From the NCBI RefSeq assembly GCF_003144245.1, contig NW_020289994.1, positions 299,842 through 363,841 of the forward strand: DNA of 64,000 nucleotides. The letters run 5' to 3'. Positions within the stretch are counted from its first letter, which is position 1. Each line of letters starts with the position of its first letter. This document shows positions 50,778 through 61,200 of this stretch, piece after piece. Source of the DNA: Jaminaea rosea. Its lineage: Eukaryota; Basidiomycota; Exobasidiomycetes; Microstromatales. The notes beneath the pieces are model-generated. The model was not told the DNA's origin. It did not search any database and saw nothing but the letters and a program-made list of their open reading frames with translations. Position numbers and translations under genes: made by a program.

Positions 50778-53700
50778 ATGAGCTCGTCCGCAGCAGCAAC
50801 AGCCACACACCCTCATCACCGCCCCTCGCATGACGACGACGAAGCCCTCGAATCCCTCGAAGCTGGCCCTTCCTCCTCCTCTTCCTCACCACAACCACCA
50901 CGCAAGACGCGCCGTACACACGCACGACGTTCCTGCTTAGCCTGTCGAACGCGCAAGGCGCGATGCGAGCTGCCAGACCTCAATGTGCCCTCGTCCCACG
51001 ATGGATTGCCCTCCCACTTGAAGTGTCACAGGTGCAAGGCATTGGGGACCGAGTGCGTCGTGTGGGATGGTGATCGCAAAGCTAAAGAGGGAAAGACGCC
51101 GCGATATGGTCCCCCACCGGCGCCAACGACGACGACGAGTAGTGGTGGTGAGGGTGAAAAGGTGGCCAAAGTGGAAGCTGCCGACGGGGAAAAGTCGGCG
51201 CACGCGCAGGGTCAGAGCGAACAGGCGCGACCACCGCGTAGAGGACCCAGACCAATCGTAGCTGGAAGGCGACTGGTAGTCACGCCAGCAGAAGTGGCAG
51301 ATACTCTTTCGTGGGATGCAGAGCAGGCAAAGCGACGTGCAGAGGCAGATGCCAGGGCAGCAGAAGCTTCATTGGACGCCGAAGCATCACACGCGCACAA
51401 GCGTCCTCGCGATCAAGAAGAAGACGAGGAAGACGAGAACGCCGGTCACGATGCTCCTTCGCCACACTCGTCGTCCCCCCCACGCGGCGAAGACATCCGT
51501 TCCTTCGACTATCGCAAGAAGCTCGCAAACGCAATGGACCGCAATGGGGCGCAGGTGTGCGAGATCATATACAAGTCTCCGCTCTACCCTGCGCGCTCCA
51601 CCAAATACACCAGCACGGCCTCGTCACACGTTCCTCCCATGGGACCCAACCCTGCGCTAGACTCATCCCGCCTCTACGACTTTGTGTTAGCCAACCCCTT
51701 TCTCGACGACTCGCTGCTGCGAAAGGGCAGACACGAGCTGCCGGCTGCCACACTCTACCTTAAACAAGTAACAGCCTACATCTGTGAACGCCCGCACCAC
51801 GAACTCACCCTGCTCGGCGCATTGATCCAACGTACCCTCTGCCACGTCATGTTCCAAACGCGTAGCCGCGACGTCTGTCAAGCGCTCCTCCTAATGGCAA
51901 CCTACGAGCCCCTAGACCTAATCCTACCGCGCCCCTCCGAAGACCTAGACGAGACAATCGACCATGCGCCAGGTAATTGCCTCTACCTCGGCGCAATGAA
52001 TATTGCCCTCTCCCTAGGCCTGGACCAATGCATCTTCAAAATGTGTAGCGGACCACGCGCCCTCACCTCCTCCTCTCCCCTCTCGGAGCGCCTCGATCGA
52101 CTGCGCGAGGCCGCCTTGTGGCTCTCCCTCTCCAACTTTGGTGTCCTCTGCGCTTGGAGCTCGGTCAACCCCAATCTACCGAGTCCCGCCCCCTCGCTGG
52201 TGGATATCGAAGCTTTCGCCACCAATATCCACCCTTTACTCCGTCACCCCTCCACAGCTCACCTCGCCGCCCCGCTAACAGCCCTCGCTCTGCGCTCCAA
52301 GTTCTTCTACCGGATCCGCACATTCTGGTCCGACTTGCGGCGCCTAGAGATGAGCGAACCAAGCGATATTGAGCCAGCTATGGCGCTTGTGGGGTGCATG
52401 GTGCGCGACGTGAGAGGCATGGACCAGCAAGAGGCAAAAGAGATACGTGCCAAGTTCCCGCCCGAGCAGGTCGCGAGGTTAAGCCCTGTTCTTGCGTGGA
52501 ATCGCTTGGAGAGGTTGGATAATGTGGCGAGCTTGTGCACGAGGTTGATCTTCATGTTCATCGCTGTCATTAATGGCGCAGCCTCTAGCGCAGGAGGGGC
52601 AGGCGCGGGCGGGGGAGGTGGAGCAGCGGGTCCGGCTAGTCTGTCCGACCTCCATACGTCGCGACTAAGCATGTTCGAAGGATGGCACTCCAGCTCCCTC
52701 AAGACGCGAGAGGCTGCCGGTGTCTTGTGGGGCTATATCCAGGAGTCATGCGAGGCCATCCTAGAAGAGGCTGGGCGGTTCGTTCCCCCTGCGCCCACCC
52801 GCCCGGCGGAGGGGCAGAGCGCAGGCAACGGGAATGGGGAGCACCACCCCTCCTTCCCGCTGCACATCGTAAGCCCCATCGGCCTCTCCTCCTGCATCTT
52901 CGGAGCGGCCAAGATGCTCGTGGGCCATAGTGCAGCCATCAACTTCGGGTATGGCTCGCTCCATCACAATGTCGATCACCAGGTCGGGATCATGCGCGGC
53001 GCAATTGCTACACTTGCGCGCTTCGACCGAGGAGACTCCCTCAGCTTGCCCGCTTTGATGGTCATGATATGTAAGGAGTTGGTGGTGCGCTATGAAGCGT
53101 TGATTCGGGCTGGGAAGAGGGAGAGAAGGGGCAAAGAGTGGGTGGATAGTCTGCCCAGGGAGGCACCGAGGAGGTGGAGGGAGGAGAGGGAGAGGAGGGA
53201 GGTGCAGGTTGAGGTGGAGCGCGAGCGCGAGCGCGAGAGGGAGAGGGAGCGAGAGAAGGCGAGAAGATTGGCGCAAAAGCCTGCTGCGACGACGACGACT
53301 GCGGCGAGGAGGGCGGAACGGGAGAGGGAGCAGGGCAGCGCGGCAGGGACAGCGGTAGGGCAGGGCACTGTACACTCTGCGGGGACCGGAGCAGGCGTCG
53401 CCTCTGCAGGAGCGGGCAGTGCGCTCCGAGGTTGGGACGTTGGGATGGCCAGCAAAGACCCTGCCGTGGGTTCTCGGGGCTGCCCGTATTCTCCACAAGC
53501 ACACACCGGACACGCAAAGCCGCAGCAGCGCGGGCACGATGGCAGTGGCGCTCCTCTGCACTCCCACGCTACGCCAGGACACTCGCGTCCCTCACCCTCG
53601 CGCCAATACCTTCCGCAACACAGCCAGCACCACACCCAGCACTACGCCGCCGCCGCGAGTGGGAATGGCCCTCTCTCCACGTCGTCCCCTTCACACTCCA

Positions 53701-54875
53701 CCAGCTCAGCGCCCAGCTCACCCTTCGGTCCGCTGGGCCATCCCCCCACCTTGCCCCGGCCTGCATCCATGGGTCGCAGTGGTGGCGGTGGTGGTGGCCC
53801 CGTTTCCGGTGCTGGTCTTCCCTCCCCCTCCCCCTCGCTGGGCGTGGGCATGGGAATGGCAATCGGAGGCGCAGGATCGCATCACCCATCTCACTACTCG
53901 AGCGGGATGGGTTTCGCTATGCCCTTCGGCGCAGCAGGAGGTGGGGGGGCCGTTTCGACCTCAACGACCTCTTCAGCTTCTCCGGCAGGGGCGAGCCCGC
54001 AGCAACATCAACAGCAGATGATGATGCAGCAGCAGGCGCAGGCGCAAGCGCAGACGCAACAGGGACAGCAGCAGGGCTACCCGTCCTCGTCTTCGTACGG
54101 CAATGTGACCCATCTCACCTCCAATGCAAACGGCGGCGCCGGCGGAGCACAAGGACATGGGCACGCCTACTCCCCTCCCGCCCCACTAGGCATGTCCTCA
54201 TATCCCGCCCACGTCAGCGCCGACGGCAACGGCAATGGCCATGGCCCCGCTGCGGGGATGAGCGGCTCTCCCTCTACGTCAGGTTTCGCAGGGACATCAA
54301 CGCCCACTCCCTCTTCTTCGCACTCGCACTCGCACTCGCACTCCTACTCTCACTCCACGCCGCAATCCCAACCTCAACCGCAACCGCAATCGCACCCGCA
54401 GCCACAAGCGCCAGGCATCCCCTTCAGCGTAAGCGAGTACGATGTAGCGCTGGGCAACCTGTTCAACCAAGACTTGGGCGACCTGATAAGTATCGATTTG
54501 ACCATGTTGCTTGGTCAGGGGGAGGGGGGCGCGCCACCGGCACCGGCACCGCCGGCAGGAGCAGCAGCGGGAGGGGTGGGGAACGAGAATCCCTCCCTCG
54601 CGCAGACGTACGGACAGACACAACCGCAAGCGCAGCCGCAGCCGCAGTACTCCCCACCGGCACCACCACCAACGGCGCCGACGAATTATCACCATGCGTA
54701 CGGGCAGGGCGGTTATGCGCAGCAGCAGCAGCAGCATTCGGCGTATGGAGCTGGTATGGTGCAGCAGCAGCATTCGCAGGGGGATGGCCTGCATCAGCAT
54801 CACCACGCTCAGGGGCAAGGCCACGGCCAGGGCCAGGGCCACGCGGGAATGCCGCCTCATCTTCGACCGTATTAA
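50778..54875 (+). CDS. Zn(II)2Cys6 transcription factor with long low-complexity tail (TF4)
   Basis: 1365 residues in one exon from the ATG at 50778. The basic patch PRKTRRTHARR leads into the cluster C53-x2-C-x6-C63-x19-C83-x2-C-x6-C93; the 19-residue loop is much longer than normal but the rest fits. A fungal-specific TF region spans about 240-780 (FVLANPFLDDSLLRKGRHEL; GNCLYLGAMNIALSLGLDQC; SCIFGAAKMLVGHSAAINFG). A short Arg/Glu coil follows (about 810-835). The last 400 residues are Gly/Ser/Gln/His-rich with Gln and Ser-His runs. Within them, FSVSEYDVALGNLFNQDLGD is a likely activation motif. The His-Gln end stops 286 bp from the convergent RINT1-like stop. Confidence 0.87.
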   Translation: MSSSAAATATHPHHRPSHDDDEALESLEAGPSSSSSSPQPPRKTRRTHARRSCLACRTRKARCELPDLNVPSSHDGLPSHLKCHRCKALGTECVVWDGDRKAKEGKTPRYGPPPAPTTTTSSGGEGEKVAKVEAADGEKSAHAQGQSEQARPPRRGPRPIVAGRRLVVTPAEVADTLSWDAEQAKRRAEADARAAEASLDAEASHAHKRPRDQEEDEEDENAGHDAPSPHSSSPPRGEDIRSFDYRKKLANAMDRNGAQVCEIIYKSPLYPARSTKYTSTASSHVPPMGPNPALDSSRLYDFVLANPFLDDSLLRKGRHELPAATLYLKQVTAYICERPHHELTLLGALIQRTLCHVMFQTRSRDVCQALLLMATYEPLDLILPRPSEDLDETIDHAPGNCLYLGAMNIALSLGLDQCIFKMCSGPRALTSSSPLSERLDRLREAALWLSLSNFGVLCAWSSVNPNLPSPAPSLVDIEAFATNIHPLLRHPSTAHLAAPLTALALRSKFFYRIRTFWSDLRRLEMSEPSDIEPAMALVGCMVRDVRGMDQQEAKEIRAKFPPEQVARLSPVLAWNRLERLDNVASLCTRLIFMFIAVINGAASSAGGAGAGGGGGAAGPASLSDLHTSRLSMFEGWHSSSLKTREAAGVLWGYIQESCEAILEEAGRFVPPAPTRPAEGQSAGNGNGEHHPSFPLHIVSPIGLSSCIFGAAKMLVGHSAAINFGYGSLHHNVDHQVGIMRGAIATLARFDRGDSLSLPALMVMICKELVVRYEALIRAGKRERRGKEWVDSLPREAPRRWREERERREVQVEVEREREREREREREKARRLAQKPAATTTTAARRAEREREQGSAAGTAVGQGTVHSAGTGAGVASAGAGSALRGWDVGMASKDPAVGSRGCPYSPQAHTGHAKPQQRGHDGSGAPLHSHATPGHSRPSPSRQYLPQHSQHHTQHYAAAASGNGPLSTSSPSHSTSSAPSSPFGPLGHPPTLPRPASMGRSGGGGGGPVSGAGLPSPSPSLGVGMGMAIGGAGSHHPSHYSSGMGFAMPFGAAGGGGAVSTSTTSSASPAGASPQQHQQQMMMQQQAQAQAQTQQGQQQGYPSSSSYGNVTHLTSNANGGAGGAQGHGHAYSPPAPLGMSSYPAHVSADGNGNGHGPAAGMSGSPSTSGFAGTSTPTPSSSHSHSHSHSYSHSTPQSQPQPQPQSHPQPQAPGIPFSVSEYDVALGNLFNQDLGDLISIDLTMLLGQGEGGAPPAPAPPAGAAAGGVGNENPSLAQTYGQTQPQAQPQPQYSPPAPPPTAPTNYHHAYGQGGYAQQQQQHSAYGAGMVQQQHSQGDGLHQHHHAQGQGHGQGQGHAGMPPHLRPY

Positions 54876-55160
54876 TTCATGTCGCAACTGCGGGACGAGG
54901 CAGGATGAGGCGACTAGCGGCCACGCGAGCCATCTATCCCATGCTGGGCATCTCAACTGTACCCCTTCCACTCAAGCCTTGCTCGCCCGACGCGCAAGCG
55001 CACCTGCACCGGCACTCGCTCCTCTCGATCTACGTCACTTCTCACATCCACGCATCATCTACTGTACGCCCGGCATTTGCTCTTTTTTCTCTAACACTCG
55101 TAAATGCCTTTGCAATCATGTAATATGTCATCGCCCCGCCTCGCCGCGCCTCACACCACA

Positions 55161-57980
55161 TCATCTTAGCATACACTCGACTCTCCGCCTCACAACCTCC
55201 CTCGCCAACCCCCTGTCCCCTGTCAACTCCCGGCTCCTCAGCTCCAACGCATCGCACATGGCTCGCCATTCCTCTTCCCCACCCTCCCAGAGAACGCGCA
55301 TGGCCCGCGCGAGGGTGTACTCGCCCTCGCCCGTTCGCGTTTCCGTCTCTGCCGCGGAGGACGACGACGAAGACGAGGGGAGAGAGAGTAGCCTCCCTAC
55401 ATCCCTCAAGAAGCGCCAAGCCCCCTCCCCCCTTGCCCCCATCGTTGCCCCACGCACAACGGGGGCCCACCCCGTCTCCCAATCTCGCCTGAATCGCTCT
55501 GCCCCCCTCAGCGTGAATCGTCGCGACCCCCCCGCCAGCACGACTTTGGTGACCACAAAACGCGAGAGGTCCTGGGCGATTCTCCTGTGCCGGGCGCGGG
55601 CGTCTGCTGAGCTGCTCGTCGAGCTGAGGGCCGGGTAGAGGTGCGAGAGATGAGTGTGCAGGAGGGTGAGGGCGGGCAGGAGAGAGGGAGTTGGCGCCAT
55701 CCCCCCAGAGTCGTCCTCGTCCTCGTCCTCGTTCTCCTGGTCGTCGCGACGCTCGTCGAGCCATTCGCTCTGCGCATATTCCCGCAGCAGTGACTCGCTC
55801 ACCTCGCTCACGATGAGTCGGTGCATTCCCTCGTTTGCGCGAGAGAGGACCGCAGAGTACTTGTTGATCATCTCGTCCCACACCGACCCTGACGCGGGCT
55901 CGGCTCCCCCCTCTCCCACCCCTCGACCACCACCAGCAGCAGCGCCACCTCGCGCCGCGCCGCGCGAGCCCAAACTCTTACGAATCAAGGCCCCCAAACT
56001 CTCCCCATCCAACTCTCTCTGCTCCGCCTCGTCACTCTGCGCCTTAAGAACTCTGCGCCCTTCTTCGCTACGCAATAGCTCGTCGCTCAACTCCAACCAC
56101 TCGCTCTCCTCCCTACATCGCTCCAGCCATCCCAACACGCCCCTCGCGCTCAACCCAGCCTTGAGCAGTCGACTGAGCCCGCGCAGACCACGAACCATAC
56201 TCTCGCTCGAATCCCCCAGGGCTACCCCACTCGCATCTACCCCGCCGCCAGGAACGGAGAGGGAGCGAGCAAAGGCGGAACTGAGGCTCTCGAATGCGTC
56301 GAGCGAGCGGGTAAGGCGCTGTGCGTAGCTTCGCAGTAGGGGGAGGTGGAGCGCGCTCAGCAGCTGAAGGCGTTGCGAGAGGGTGAGGGGGAGGGGAGCC
56401 AGGCGCGCGCTGAGGGTTGAGAGGAGGTGTACGAGGGAGAGGGAGGAGCGTGTCGAGCGCAATGCTGATGTCCGGGCGGATGCGAGCGAGATTCCTGGTG
56501 CGCTAGTGGCGTTCTCGTCCTGATCGTTCTCGTCCTCCTCCTCTTCGCCACTCCCAATCCTCCAAGCCTCTGGGTCATCGAGGATCTCCTCCAACCCCTC
56601 CTCCGCAACACGCTTCTCCGCTGCCAGCCAGGCGGTGAAATACTCGCCATCCTCCAGCAAACCCTTTGCCAGCTTTTGTGCAGAAGTACCCGGGCCTAGC
56701 AGCTCGGCCAAGTCCTCGTCGAATTGGGAGAGGGAGGAGAGCGTATGGCCTAGCAGGGATGTGTGGACTCCTTGCTGCGATTGCGATCCAGCGAGGAGGA
56801 GTGGCATCGAGCTGCCCACCTTTGCCTGGACTGCGCGAAGGAGCACGTGCACCACCTCGCTCTGTGGTTCTACCGATTCGTGGTCCAATGCACGACCGTA
56901 CCGATGCAACGCAGGCAGGCAGAGTCGCCTCGCGGGGCCTTGCGGTGTGTAGAGGGGTGAGAGGGTACGGATGAGTTGGAGGACGTGTTGGAGGTACCAC
57001 TCTGGTCGATCTAGGCGGTTGGTGGGTTGATCCGAGTCGAAGTGATAGCGGAAGCGAAGCAGGTAGGGCTCGAGGAGGAGGGCTGTTCCCAGGAGCGGGG
57101 TGTAGGTGGTCGAGCCAGGCGCGGGGACGTCTTTGACTTGATCGCTTTCGCTCTCGCCCTGCCCGAGTAGGAGGGATGGTCTTGCCTTGATTTCGAGCAA
57201 ATGCCCCACAATTTGCAAAGAGAGGAGCGAGTCCCACGCCGTGCGCACTGCAGCTTGGTCGTTGAGGAGGGACGACGGGCTACGCGGCTGTTTGCCCTGC
57301 GCTTCTGCCTGCTCGGGGGAGAGAGGCGGCCATCCTGCATCTTTGAGTGCTTCTCTCAACTGCGTAGACCGTGCGACTACGAGTGCTTCGTATGTCTCGT
57401 CTAAGTTGGTGGAGAGGAAGGCGAGCAGTTTGGGTCGTGGTTGCAAAGAAGCAGACGAAGAAGAAGAAGAAGAAGAAGGGCAGAGCGATTCTGCGTATCT
57501 TGCCAAGTTGACCAACTCGGCCAGCCTTTCCAGCGCTTGACTGCTCAGTGGACTTGCCAAACACTCCTTGCCCGTCGTCTCGGTCCGGCTCAAGAGGGCA
57601 TAATAATCCTCTGCAGCCTGCAATGATCGTAGCGAGCTTGTATGCGCTTCGAGGCCCGGTCGCTCCCTCTGGACGCTAGACTGGATCGAGTCCCCCTCAT
57701 CGTCGAGCTCGTCTATGCGCGTGGGGAGAGCATCGAGGCGGGATCGAAATGAGGACAGGGAGGTGGAAGCCTTCTCCAGCTCATCGTGGGCGACCTGCCG
57801 CGATTTCTCGTAGCGACGCTGTGCGGCAGAATGGGAGGCTTTCAGGGCTGCGATCTGTGCTGCCAGGTCGGACGAGGAAGGTAACAGGCCTGTGAGAAGA
57901 GGGTGGGTCGTGACATGCCTGCGCAGTGATGCCTCATCTGGCTCTGCGACGAGGGAAGAGAGGCCGACGTCGACTGACAT
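55161..57980 (-). CDS. TIP20: RINT1/Tip20 family vesicle-tethering protein
   Basis: 939 residues in one exon. RINT1/Tip20 is part of the Dsl1/NRZ complex that tethers Golgi-derived vesicles at the ER and also influences Golgi and telomere functions in animals. The N-terminal half has coiled coils (LAAQIAALKASHSAAQRRYE). The family hallmark is clear at about residues 311-337: FRYHFDSDQPTNRLDRPEWY, followed by LQHVLQLI. The C-terminal part is helical, ending RRVECMLR. Local expansions of Ser and Glu/Asp (GEEEEDENDQDENA) interrupt it. The frame continues upstream with no better start, so I use the ATG at 57980 (MSVDVGL). A 301-bp divergent promoter is shared with the sacsin-like gene. Confidence 0.87.
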   Translation of the reverse strand: MSVDVGLSSLVAEPDEASLRRHVTTHPLLTGLLPSSSDLAAQIAALKASHSAAQRRYEKSRQVAHDELEKASTSLSSFRSRLDALPTRIDELDDEGDSIQSSVQRERPGLEAHTSSLRSLQAAEDYYALLSRTETTGKECLASPLSSQALERLAELVNLARYAESLCPSSSSSSSSASLQPRPKLLAFLSTNLDETYEALVVARSTQLREALKDAGWPPLSPEQAEAQGKQPRSPSSLLNDQAAVRTAWDSLLSLQIVGHLLEIKARPSLLLGQGESESDQVKDVPAPGSTTYTPLLGTALLLEPYLLRFRYHFDSDQPTNRLDRPEWYLQHVLQLIRTLSPLYTPQGPARRLCLPALHRYGRALDHESVEPQSEVVHVLLRAVQAKVGSSMPLLLAGSQSQQGVHTSLLGHTLSSLSQFDEDLAELLGPGTSAQKLAKGLLEDGEYFTAWLAAEKRVAEEGLEEILDDPEAWRIGSGEEEEDENDQDENATSAPGISLASARTSALRSTRSSLSLVHLLSTLSARLAPLPLTLSQRLQLLSALHLPLLRSYAQRLTRSLDAFESLSSAFARSLSVPGGGVDASGVALGDSSESMVRGLRGLSRLLKAGLSARGVLGWLERCREESEWLELSDELLRSEEGRRVLKAQSDEAEQRELDGESLGALIRKSLGSRGAARGGAAAGGGRGVGEGGAEPASGSVWDEMINKYSAVLSRANEGMHRLIVSEVSESLLREYAQSEWLDERRDDQENEDEDEDDSGGMAPTPSLLPALTLLHTHLSHLYPALSSTSSSADARARHRRIAQDLSRFVVTKVVLAGGSRRFTLRGAERFRRDWETGWAPVVRGATMGARGEGAWRFLRDVGRLLSLPSSSSSSSAAETETRTGEGEYTLARAMRVLWEGGEEEWRAMCDALELRSRELTGDRGLAREVVRRRVECMLR

Positions 57981-58281
57981 GGTGGAATTATGTGGTGTCG
58001 AATTGTGTGGTGTGGAAGCAAACCAAAGCAAAGAGCTGCGCCCCGCCGACGACGTGTGTTCCTCCTCGTCTCTCCGACGTCTGACCGCCCGTCTGTCCCT
58101 GATTCCGTGTCGGAGTTTGAACATCTCACGGCCCGTGCAGGCAGGGCGGGCAGCCGTGCAGTCGTGCAGTCGAGTGGCGAGCGGCGAGCGGCGAGCAGCG
58201 AGCGACTCCAACACTTTACTCAGCTCCTCCTCCTCGCCCTCCTCTCTCTACCTCATAGACGATCGCGTAGAGTTGGCAGCG
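57981..58281. promoter_or_regulatory. Bidirectional promoter, RINT1-like / sacsin-like
   Basis: 301 bp between divergent start codons. A short duplication (gtcgtgcagtcg and gcgagcggcgagcggcgagc) occurs at 58150-58200. No TATA box seen. Confidence 0.5.
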
Positions 58282-61200
58282 ATGGACGAAGCAGCCCGTC
58301 GCGCCCTCATAGAGCAGGGCAGCGAGGATGCCGTGACTGTCAATCAGCGGGCACTCGTTGATAAGCTGTTGGCGAGATATGCTTCCGAGTTTACCGTCTT
58401 TCGAGAGTTGATACAGAATGCTGGTGAGCACGGACGAGACTGGACACTGTCGTAGCGTATATGCAGGCTAAACTATCCCCCCTGCGCGTGCGCGGTCAGA
58501 CGACGCAAATGCATCGTGCTGCCAACTCAAGCTCGAGTCGGTCGGCTACTCACCCTCGTCGCCATCGCCCACGCCGCTCCCCAACCTTCGCGCTCCCCTC
58601 TCCAAATGGATCTGGCGAAACGATGGCTGGCCATTCCGCGACCAAGACTGGGCTCGCCTACGACGTATCGCTGAGGGAAACCCAGACCCAGACCGCATCG
58701 GTGCATTCGGCGTGGGCTTCTACTCCCTCTTCTCCATCTGCGACGAGCCAGTCGTAGCGAGTGGGGACGAGTTAATGGGCTTCTTCTGGAAGAACGGAGG
58801 GGATTCCCTCTTCACGCGCAGGGCAAAGAACCCGGGGAGCGATGAGGAGAAGGCACCGAGTGGCAATGGGTGGACGAGCTTCTTCATGACGCTGAGAGAA
58901 CCAGCACCTCTACCGGACTCGGTACTCTCCCTCGCACGCTTCTTGGCCACATCACTCACTTTTACGTCAAAAGTCCGCACCGTCGAGCTCTGGTTGGATG
59001 GTGTACGGCTTTGTCGCGTCGCCAAGTCGTTGGAGAGCACGCCGAGGCCCATGGTCATGCCTGCGCACCTGAACGCCTACTCCCCCGAGAAAATGATGCG
59101 CGTCGAACGGCTAGAGGGGCAAGCGATGCAGATCGACGTCGAGGCATTGGCGCTCGTGTGGGAAGGAGAGAGGGAGAGGATACGCGCAGAGAAGGAACAA
59201 GCGGCAAGACCAAGCTTGACGGCTGCACTCACTAAAAGTGGCGGCCTTTCCAGCATGCTACAGAGCGCTTTCGGCCGGAGCAGCAAGGCCAGCGCATCTA
59301 CACCCGCCAAGAGTCCCGCGTCCACGGGTCCGTCTGCCGCCGAGGATCACGCAGCTCTCACCGCCCGCCTCCTCACATCTCACTCGGCCACCGCCCACTT
59401 ACAAATCGCCACGGCGCACCTCGCCGTATCAGTAGACAACGCCTTCAAGCGGGAAATCGAGCGATCCACCAAGAAGCCCCCTCCCGTGCGCACCGCATTC
59501 CACATCGTCTTTGCCAACCAGCAAGACTACGCTGCCTCTCAAGCCGCGCTCGCGCATAGCGGAGAGGACGTCGTGGGCCCCGCCCTGCTCTTCGAGGGCG
59601 TCATGCCCAAGCTGGACAGGATGGGACACGTCTTCATCGGGTTCAGGACGCATCAGACTACAGGATTTGCAGGGCACGTAGCGGCGCGCTTCCTCCCCAC
59701 CGTAGAGCGGGAGAGCATAGATTTCGTAGACCGCTATTGCGCGCGTTGGAACATGGAGCTTCTAGCCGTGGGCGGCTACGTGTGTCGCGCCGTGTACGAG
59801 GGAGAGATGGAAGCGCTGCGCAAGGCGTGGGTGGGCGGGCGCGGCGGGGAAGACGACGCGCAAAATCAGGCGCTGTTGGCGCGTGCTCTGCACACCATGC
59901 GCTTCTTCACCATGCGCGACTCCTCGCCTTCACAGCGGGTCAGCAGCACGTTTCTCTCCACCTTTTTCTCCTCGTCGCGCCAAGCACTTCTCACCCTCGC
60001 CTCGACGCAAGGAATCAAGACCTCCTCGCAGGTGCGGCTGCCCAACGCCGTGCTACTCGAGTTCGTCAAGAAGCTGGCCATCGTCCCGCCAGGCCATATA
60101 GAGGAGGCGAGCGACTTCTTTGATCAAGTGAGAGCGCGCGGCCTCGTCAAGGACGTGACGCTCGAAGACGTCTTTGGCGAGCTGGCGTCGCGTGCCCTCA
60201 GCGTGGAGGAGATGGTCGCGTGTCTCCGCTGGTGGATCAACGTCAGCGCCCATCCCGGATACGATGCAAGATTGCGCGCCCGTCTGATAGATTCGGCCGT
60301 CCTCACCACGTCGAGCGGTTCCGTCCAGCCCCTCGCGGGCGTAAAGCACTTCCTCAACCCGCAGCGCGTCCCGTCGGATGTCCCCCTGCCCGTCTCCTGC
60401 CTCGCCTACGAAGTCTCCAAATCCTTCTCCGGCTCGGAGCTGACAGGAGTGTACGGCTGGACCGAACTGTCCCTCCCGGCGTGGCTGGCCCATCTCGCCA
60501 CCATCAGCTCGACCGAAGCGTGCAAGGCGGAGGAGAATGTGCAACTCAGCCCTACCTTTGCCGAACGAGTGCTAGGCATAGTCTCCCGCTCGTGGGGCAA
60601 TCTCTCTGCCTCACAACAGGGCGAGGCCACTACCATCCTCCAGGGCCTCTCCTGCGTCCCCACGCGCAAGGGAATGCTACCTCCGCAGCAAGCATACTTT
60701 AGCTCCGTCTCCCTCTTCGAAGATCTCGCCATTGTCGCCCTCCCCACGACACCTGCCATTCGCGGGAACCTCGAGAAGCTCCTCGTAGCGCTAGGCGTGC
60801 GCCGCCATGTAGATCTACAACTCATCTTCACGCGTCTGGTCGGCGGAGGGGATTGGAGTCATGTGGACCTCCTGACATACCTCGCCGCCAATCGCGAGAG
60901 TCTCAGTACAGTCGAGGTGGATCGACTAAGGAAGACGCCCATCTGGCCACGCGAGGGGGAGGCAACTCTGCCAGCCAAGGAAGGTGCAGCCAATGCCAAG
61001 CCCAAGGTAGTGCGTCATCGCGCCGCCCAGCTGTACGAACCGCTCGAGCCTCTACGCGCGCTCGGCCTGCCCTTGCTGGACTGGACCGGCTCGACGACGA
61101 AGCCCTGGCGGAGCGGGAGTGACGAGGCCAAATTCGCCTTCGACCTCGGGCTGCGTCGCCATCCGCCCCTCGAGGAGATTCTAGCCCTCGCCGCGCGCAA

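Noticed and set aside
53432-55123. Long + strand ORF of 563 codons overlapping TF4 and its 3' flank
   Set aside because: It is in a different frame from the clearly coding TF4 sequence and is Arg/Ser/Pro-rich, a typical shadow of GC-rich coding DNA.
54511-55638. + strand ORF of 375 codons spanning the TF4 end and the RINT1-like 3' end
   Set aside because: Starts with a non-ATG codon, overlaps two well-supported genes and is dominated by Arg/His/Ser runs.
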